From positions 8,122,001-8,186,000 of the forward strand of contig BSBN01001687.1 of the NCBI GenBank assembly GCA_027924645.1: 64,000 nt of DNA. The letters are read 5' to 3'. Shown here piece after piece: positions 58,984 through 64,000 of this stretch. The stretch is from Cunninghamia lanceolata (Eukaryota; Streptophyta; Pinopsida; Cupressales; Cupressaceae). Under the pieces are notes generated by a model. It was not told the origin of the DNA. It was given only the letters and a program-made list of their open reading frames with translations, and made no database searches. The position numbers were made by a program, and so were the translations under genes. Position 1 is the stretch's first letter, and every line of letters begins with the position of its first letter.

Positions 58984-60654
58984 TTGCACATGAATTTAGA
59001 GATTCAAATCCTTATGTTTGATATAGCATATGGATATTATGCACCAAGGTATAAAGACCAGGGTGATGATGTATCCAATGCATTCAGCATAATACAATCT
59101 TGTCTATCCTATGAGGTCAAGATTTTGATCCTACATACACAAGATATGAATATTAGCTGTTTCGAGATGGACTTTGACTCTACAAGCAAATGGTTTGAAC
59201 TTATTTCCACTAAACATAATGAAACCTTGTTGGTTATATGTATGGGAGATAGTCTTAGCATAGAATAGTCCTAGTACATGAAAGGCTTTTTTAGGTCCTC
59301 AGATGTAAAAGATATTGATATGCAAGATGCTAATCCCAACACATACAAGATACCATTAGGCATAGTAGGAGAATAATATCATCCCACAAACACAACATAC
59401 GAAAGTAAATTACTATGCCCTAGTCCATACTTCATCGCAACATACCAAGATATAACAAATCAAGGTAGTCTAGACTAGGTATTAGAAAGAGACAAAAGAT
59501 AAATCAAAAGAAAACGATGACACAACCATCATCTTCTCTTGCCAAAAGAGAGTGCTCATGGATAGATTGGATTTAATGCCTTGTTGTGAGGAAACGTATA
59601 TCCCATTGAAGGCTAAGATGTTGAATTGATATAGCAAATGTTGGCTAAAGGAATGCAAGCAAATGTCTTTGTTTACTTCTGATTTGATGAGTTCTTGAGC
59701 TATCAAGAAATGTGTAGTTTGTTTTCTTCTTGACTTAGTCAAATGGAAGATGGAAGATGGAAGTGAAAAATGGAAGAATGAATCATCTATGCTTTCATAC
59801 TGGACACTGCCTTCGTATTCCAAACTACATAATACCCTGTATCCACAGGATCAAAGCACAGTATGATGATGATGAAAGTGATGATATGTAGTTCTAGATG
59901 TTTATTGATGATGTGGGAGATAGATAATTGAAGAATATGAGATGGATGAAGATGATGATTGGTGAAGGTTAGATGAAGGATGAAAGATGGAAGAGGTGTA
60001 TCGCCTGTTCCTGAGTCTGGACACTTCCTTTGTATCCCAGACTTCCTACATACCCTATATCCATAGGATCAAGGTACTTAATGATAGAGATGATATTTAG
60101 TTCTTACCATGTTTAAATGGTGATGATGAAGATAAATGGATTGATCAGATCATCGATTGATGTGATTGGTTGAATGATATGAGGTTTTGATACGATGTTT
60201 GATGATGATGCTTTAAATATCCACTCCAAAACTAAGCACAAGCAAGTGCCCCTAGTATGGGAAGAACTTATTATGGGCAGTGATAGATTAGGTGACCCAG
60301 CTCTAGACAAATGATAGAAAGGAATGACACTTCAACTCCAACAATTTCCAAACCATGATAGGAGTAAAGGATGGAGGTGAAAAAGGGAGTAGTCGTATTA
60401 TGGATAAATAGGTTTATTGTGAAATGGGTAGAGTTTATTAGGGGACAGATGGAGTTTATTATGGGATGGATGGTATGGTAAACAAAAAATGAATAGATTG
60501 TAGGAGCTAGTTCTACACATACCGTCTATTTTCCAAGTTTTCACTATGGTACTTATCCAAGGTGCTTGTTTACCAGGTTTTCACCAGAGGATGAATTTTT
60601 TTTTATTATTATTTATTATTATTGTTATTACTTTTTTTTTGGATGTTCCAAGGA
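58984..60654 (-). other. 3' non-coding part of element 2 after pol
   Basis: Aligns with 60-1845 of element 1, including the duplicated CCTACATACCCT-TATCC unit (about 59826 and 60049), the CAGGTTTTCAC phrases (60530-60590) and a T-rich run (60596-60640; A-rich on the sense strand). The plus-strand 94-codon ORF at 58984-59268 is not kept in element 1, so it is not called. Confidence 0.65.
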
Positions 60655-63600
60655 TTAAGCATAAAATTTCTTAAGATGAACACTATTGATAGGTTCATCC
60701 AAAAGAATGCCTTCAGGTGTTGAGAGAGTATAAGCTCCTAATCGATAGACTATTGTGATCACAAAAGGTCCTAGCCAATTTGATTCAAATTTACCCTTCT
60801 TTTCATGATCCTGTTGATTTTGTTGATTCTCTTTCAGGACAAGGTCTCCTACCTAGAACCTTCTTTCCTTGATCTTTAATTATAACTACAATGAAGATGG
60901 TTTTGATAGATTTGAAGGTGATTGAGTGCAGTGAGGCATCTTTCGTCTAGTAGCTCTAGATCATTCAATCTAGATATTCTATACTCCTCATCAGAAATGA
61001 TATGTTGTAACAAAACTCTTAGTGATGGGATCTCAACCTCCATAGGTAAGACATCTTTGGTGCCATACACAAGAGCATAGGGTGTAGCGTTAGTAGGTGT
61101 TTTGGTGCTTGTTCGATAGGCCCATAAGGTTGGATTAAGTTGTAGATGCCAATCATGACCAACTTCATTGACTGTCTTCTTAAGAATTTTGATGATAGTT
61201 TTGTTAGAAGCCTTGGCATGGCCATTACTTTGGGGATAATAAGGTGTGGAAAACCTATGTTGGATGTGGAATTTATTTCATAAAGCACGGACTTGATTTT
61301 TGAAAGAGCATCCATTATTGGTAACTATGGCTTGCGAAACTACATATCGACAAATTATGTAATGGAGGATGAATTTGGATATTTTGTTTCTAGTGATATA
61401 GGTCATTGGTATGGCTTCAACCCACTTTGTAAAGTACTCAATGGCAATAATGATGAATTTATGGCCATTGGATGAGGGATGATGAATCTTTCCTATGAGG
61501 TCAAGTCCCCACTACGAGAAAGGCCAATGAGTAGTGACAGGTTGTAGCTCATGTGCTGGAGCATGTATCAAATCCCTATGTTGCTGATATTGTAGGCATC
61601 TCTTAGTGAATTGTTGTGCATATTGCTCCATGGTTGGCCAGTAATATCCAACTCTCAAGAGTTTCTTAGTAAGGCTAGGGCCGATGGAATGTGAACCACA
61701 GACACCTTCGTGTACCTCACGTAAGGCAACTTTAGCTTCTTTCGAGTTAAGACATCTAAGAAGGATACCATCAAGACTCTTAAGATATAGGGTTTCTCCA
61801 ATGATGGTGTAACGAGAGGCTCGACGGATAAAGGTTTTGCATTGTGTATTGTATAATTAAAATGGAAGGGTACCATTGCAGAGATACTCGTATATATCCT
61901 CATACCAAGGAGAATTGGGACCAACAATTTCACATATAAGCTCTAAGTGTGGGACCTCAAAAGCTAGAATAAAAAGTTGTTCGACCACAAACTCACATCT
62001 TTGAGCATTAGTGGACATATCTAGAAGAGAACCGATTGTAGCCATAACATCTGTTGCTTTGTTGTTTATCCTAGGAATTTGCTCAAATGTGATTTTGGAA
62101 AAGTATTTCTTGAAATCATCTACCATCAACTTGTATGGGAGGAGTTTTTCATCTTTTGTTTGATATTTGTCCAAGATTTGTTTGATGACCAGCTAAGAAT
62201 ATCTAAAAACTTGTAGCTGTTTGATATCCCACTGTACAGCCATGCGTAATCCAATGATCAAGGCTTCATATTTAGTAATGTTATTGGTACAAGGGAAGGC
62301 AATCATGTATGATTTAGGTATACAATCACCTTGAGGGGTGATGAACAATGTTCCAGCTCTAGATCCATGTTGTGTATATGAACCATCAAAGTACAGTTGC
62401 CAAACTACTAAAGGATATAGATTGAATAACTCTTCATCAGGAAACTCAGGATGTCCTAGGATGAATATCTGTCATTGGTGCTTTTTCTAATTGATTAGCA
62501 ATCACTTGTCCCTTTATGGCTTTCTGATCAACATATTATATGTCAAATTCACTAAGAATCATGATCCATTTTGCTAATCTTCTTGTGAGTACTGCTTTGA
62601 ACAGAAGATACTTGAGTGGATCAAATTTAGATATGAGCTTTATTCTTTGGTTCAACATATAGTGTCATAACTTTTGGGAAGCAAACACTATAGCTAAACA
62701 TGCTTTTTCCATGGAATAGTAATTAAGCTCATAGTTGATAAGAGTTTTGTTGATATAGTAGATGGCCTGTTCTTTCCTTGAGTCATCATGTTGAGCTAAA
62801 AGGGCACATAGAGCTGTTGTTGATGAAATGTACAGTACCAATGGTCAATCAGGCATAGGATGTACTAGTATGGGATGTGTAGCTAGATATTTCTTTATTT
62901 GATCAAAATATTATTGACACTTATAATCCCATTTAAAAGGTTCTCCCTTCTGGAGCAGGTGTTGAAAAGGATGACATTTGTCTGCTAGTTGTGAAATGAA
63001 CCTGTAGATAGATTGTAATTTGCCTTGAAGATTGTGAAGCTATTTCAAATTTGATGGTGGAGGCATGTTTACTATAGATTTTACCTTATTTAAATCAACT
63101 TCTATGCCTCTTCGAGATACAATGTAACCTAATAGCTTTCCAGAAGTCACCCCGAATACACACTTCTTAGGATTTAATCTCACTTGATACTTTTCTAGTT
63201 TGTCAAATATCTGTTCTAGTACTTTTAGATGACCTTCTCTGGTTTTTTATTTTCCCAAGATATCATCAACATAATCTTCTATTATGGTGTGAAAAATATC
63301 ATGGAAGATAACAGTCATGGCTTGTTGATATGTAGCTCCTGCATTCTTGAGACCAAAAGGCATTACTTGCCAGTAGTAAGTACCCCATAGGCATATGAAA
63401 GTTGTTTTATGTTGATCTTTAGGAGCGACTAGAATTTGATTATCACCAGAAAATCTATCCATTAGTGATAACATCTCATGTCTGGTTGTAAGATCAACAA
63501 TGATATCTATGCTTGGAATTGGAAAATCATCCTTAGGGCAGACTTTGTTGAGATCTCTGAAGTCGGTGCAGCAATGAATGCCCCCATTTGGTTTAGAAAT

Positions 63601-64000
63601 GGGTACTAGTTTTGAAACCTATTCAGGATAATCAATAGGCCTTATGAACTTAGCATCAACCAATTTCTGAATTTCTACTTTGACCAAGAGTGCTATTTGA
63701 GGATGCATTTTCCGTAGCTTTTGTTTGATAGGTTTTACATTTGGAAATACTGCTAGATGATGTACCACAAGTGATGGATACAACCCCAATATATCTACAT
63801 AAGTCCATGCAAAGTTGATTAAGCTTTTCATGAAGAAGGCAGTAAAATCTGTTCTTTCCTGATCTGATAGGGATGTCGCTAGAAATGTGATCTTGGGGTT
63901 CTGTGTTGTACCTAGATTGATCTCTTAGATTTTTTCATCAATAAGGGTGACCGTTCTTGATATTTAGTGGTCAAAGGAAGGTCAAATCCTCCATCATCGG
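60655..64000 (-). pseudogene. Decayed pol of element 2 (reverse transcriptase to integrase), cut by the window edge
   Basis: Aligns over its full visible length with the pol of element 1. Readable pieces, from right to left, are the protease/RT junction (63619-63831), reverse transcriptase with VMPFGLKNAGATYQQAMTVI and YVDD (63247-63474), the tail of the second RNase H (61857-62174), the integrase zinc region and surroundings (61655-61933), integrase core (61019-61315) and C-terminal part (60876-61070). The natural stop is at 60655-60657. Frameshifts and stops are many. The gag lies outside the window. Confidence 0.9.

Larger units (their letters stand above)
53110..64000 (-). mobile_element. 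Ty3/gypsy Tat-type LTR retrotransposon (element 2), 5' part beyond window
   Basis: In element orientation: decayed pol from the right edge (64000) to 60655, a 3' non-coding part, an opposite-strand PMD ORF, polypurine tract (54151-54162) and 3' LTR (53110-54150). Pol and the following 1.6 kb align in order with element 1, so they are the same family, but this copy is far more damaged. The spacing between pol and the 3' LTR (6.5 kb) is extreme even for Tat elements. Part of 56880-58980 may be a later insertion. Confidence 0.85.

Noticed and set aside
58984..59268. 94-codon plus-strand ORF
   Set aside because: The aligned part of element 1 (about 60-300) has stops and frameshifts, so it is not conserved as protein.

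Overview
This is a eukaryotic, almost certainly land-plant, window built from nested LTR retrotransposons, with no host gene or RNA gene that I can support. The evidence is Ty3/gypsy and Ty1/copia polyproteins of plant type, a plant mobile domain (PMD) reading frame, tRNA-Met-type primer binding sites, TTTAGGG-like telomeric words and long, old, AT-rich decayed DNA. A large repeat-rich genome such as a gymnosperm's fits, but the species cannot be read from the sequence.

Layout. (1) 1-13168, minus strand: a Ty3/gypsy Tat-type element (element 1). Its 5' LTR is 12375-13168, a 2.7-kb leader follows, and a single gag-pol frame runs from 9621 down to 1846, broken only by four nonsense codons. Its 3' LTR lies left of the window. 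(2) 13169-17461: non-coding, with a microsatellite. (3) 17467-34867: a solo copia-type LTR with target-site duplication (TSD) TTTAT. It is split by a 15.2-kb copia element (18842-34075, TSD GAGAT), whose gag is itself split by a 6.8-kb insertion (20815-27618, TSD GTAAG). The copia element has no pol. It carries a short coiled-coil/zinc-knuckle gag and a 1,000-codon extra ORF. The inner insertion carries an ORF of parallel architecture but no LTRs that I can see. (4) 34868-39819: no genes. (5) 39825-43732: a compact non-autonomous LTR element (TSD AAGGT) containing an inverted piece of its own LTR and an acidic ORF. (6) 43738-45060: remains of a minus-strand copia element. (7) 45090-45270: telomere-like words. 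(8) 45735-48045: a 5'-truncated, decayed plus-strand Ty3/gypsy pol. (9) 48046-53109: no genes. (10) 53110-64000, minus strand: a second, older Tat-type element (element 2). It has its 3' LTR, polypurine tract and decayed pol. Between pol and LTR lies a PMD ORF on the opposite strand with its own TATA box.

How the parts fit. The two Tat-type elements are relatives and complement each other: element 1 shows the 5' LTR, leader, gag and pol, and element 2 shows the 3' end. The most intriguing signal is an array of about 21-nt degenerate repeats (core GTCGC[T/A/C]T[T/A]TG) on the sense strand of the gag-pol leader. A similar array sits on the sense strand of the opposite-facing PMD transcript. The same leader device may therefore serve two separate transcripts of one element family. 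Other points of interest are a G-patch domain between protease and reverse transcriptase, the unclassified 6.8-kb insertion, and the two pol-less elements with large accessory ORFs.
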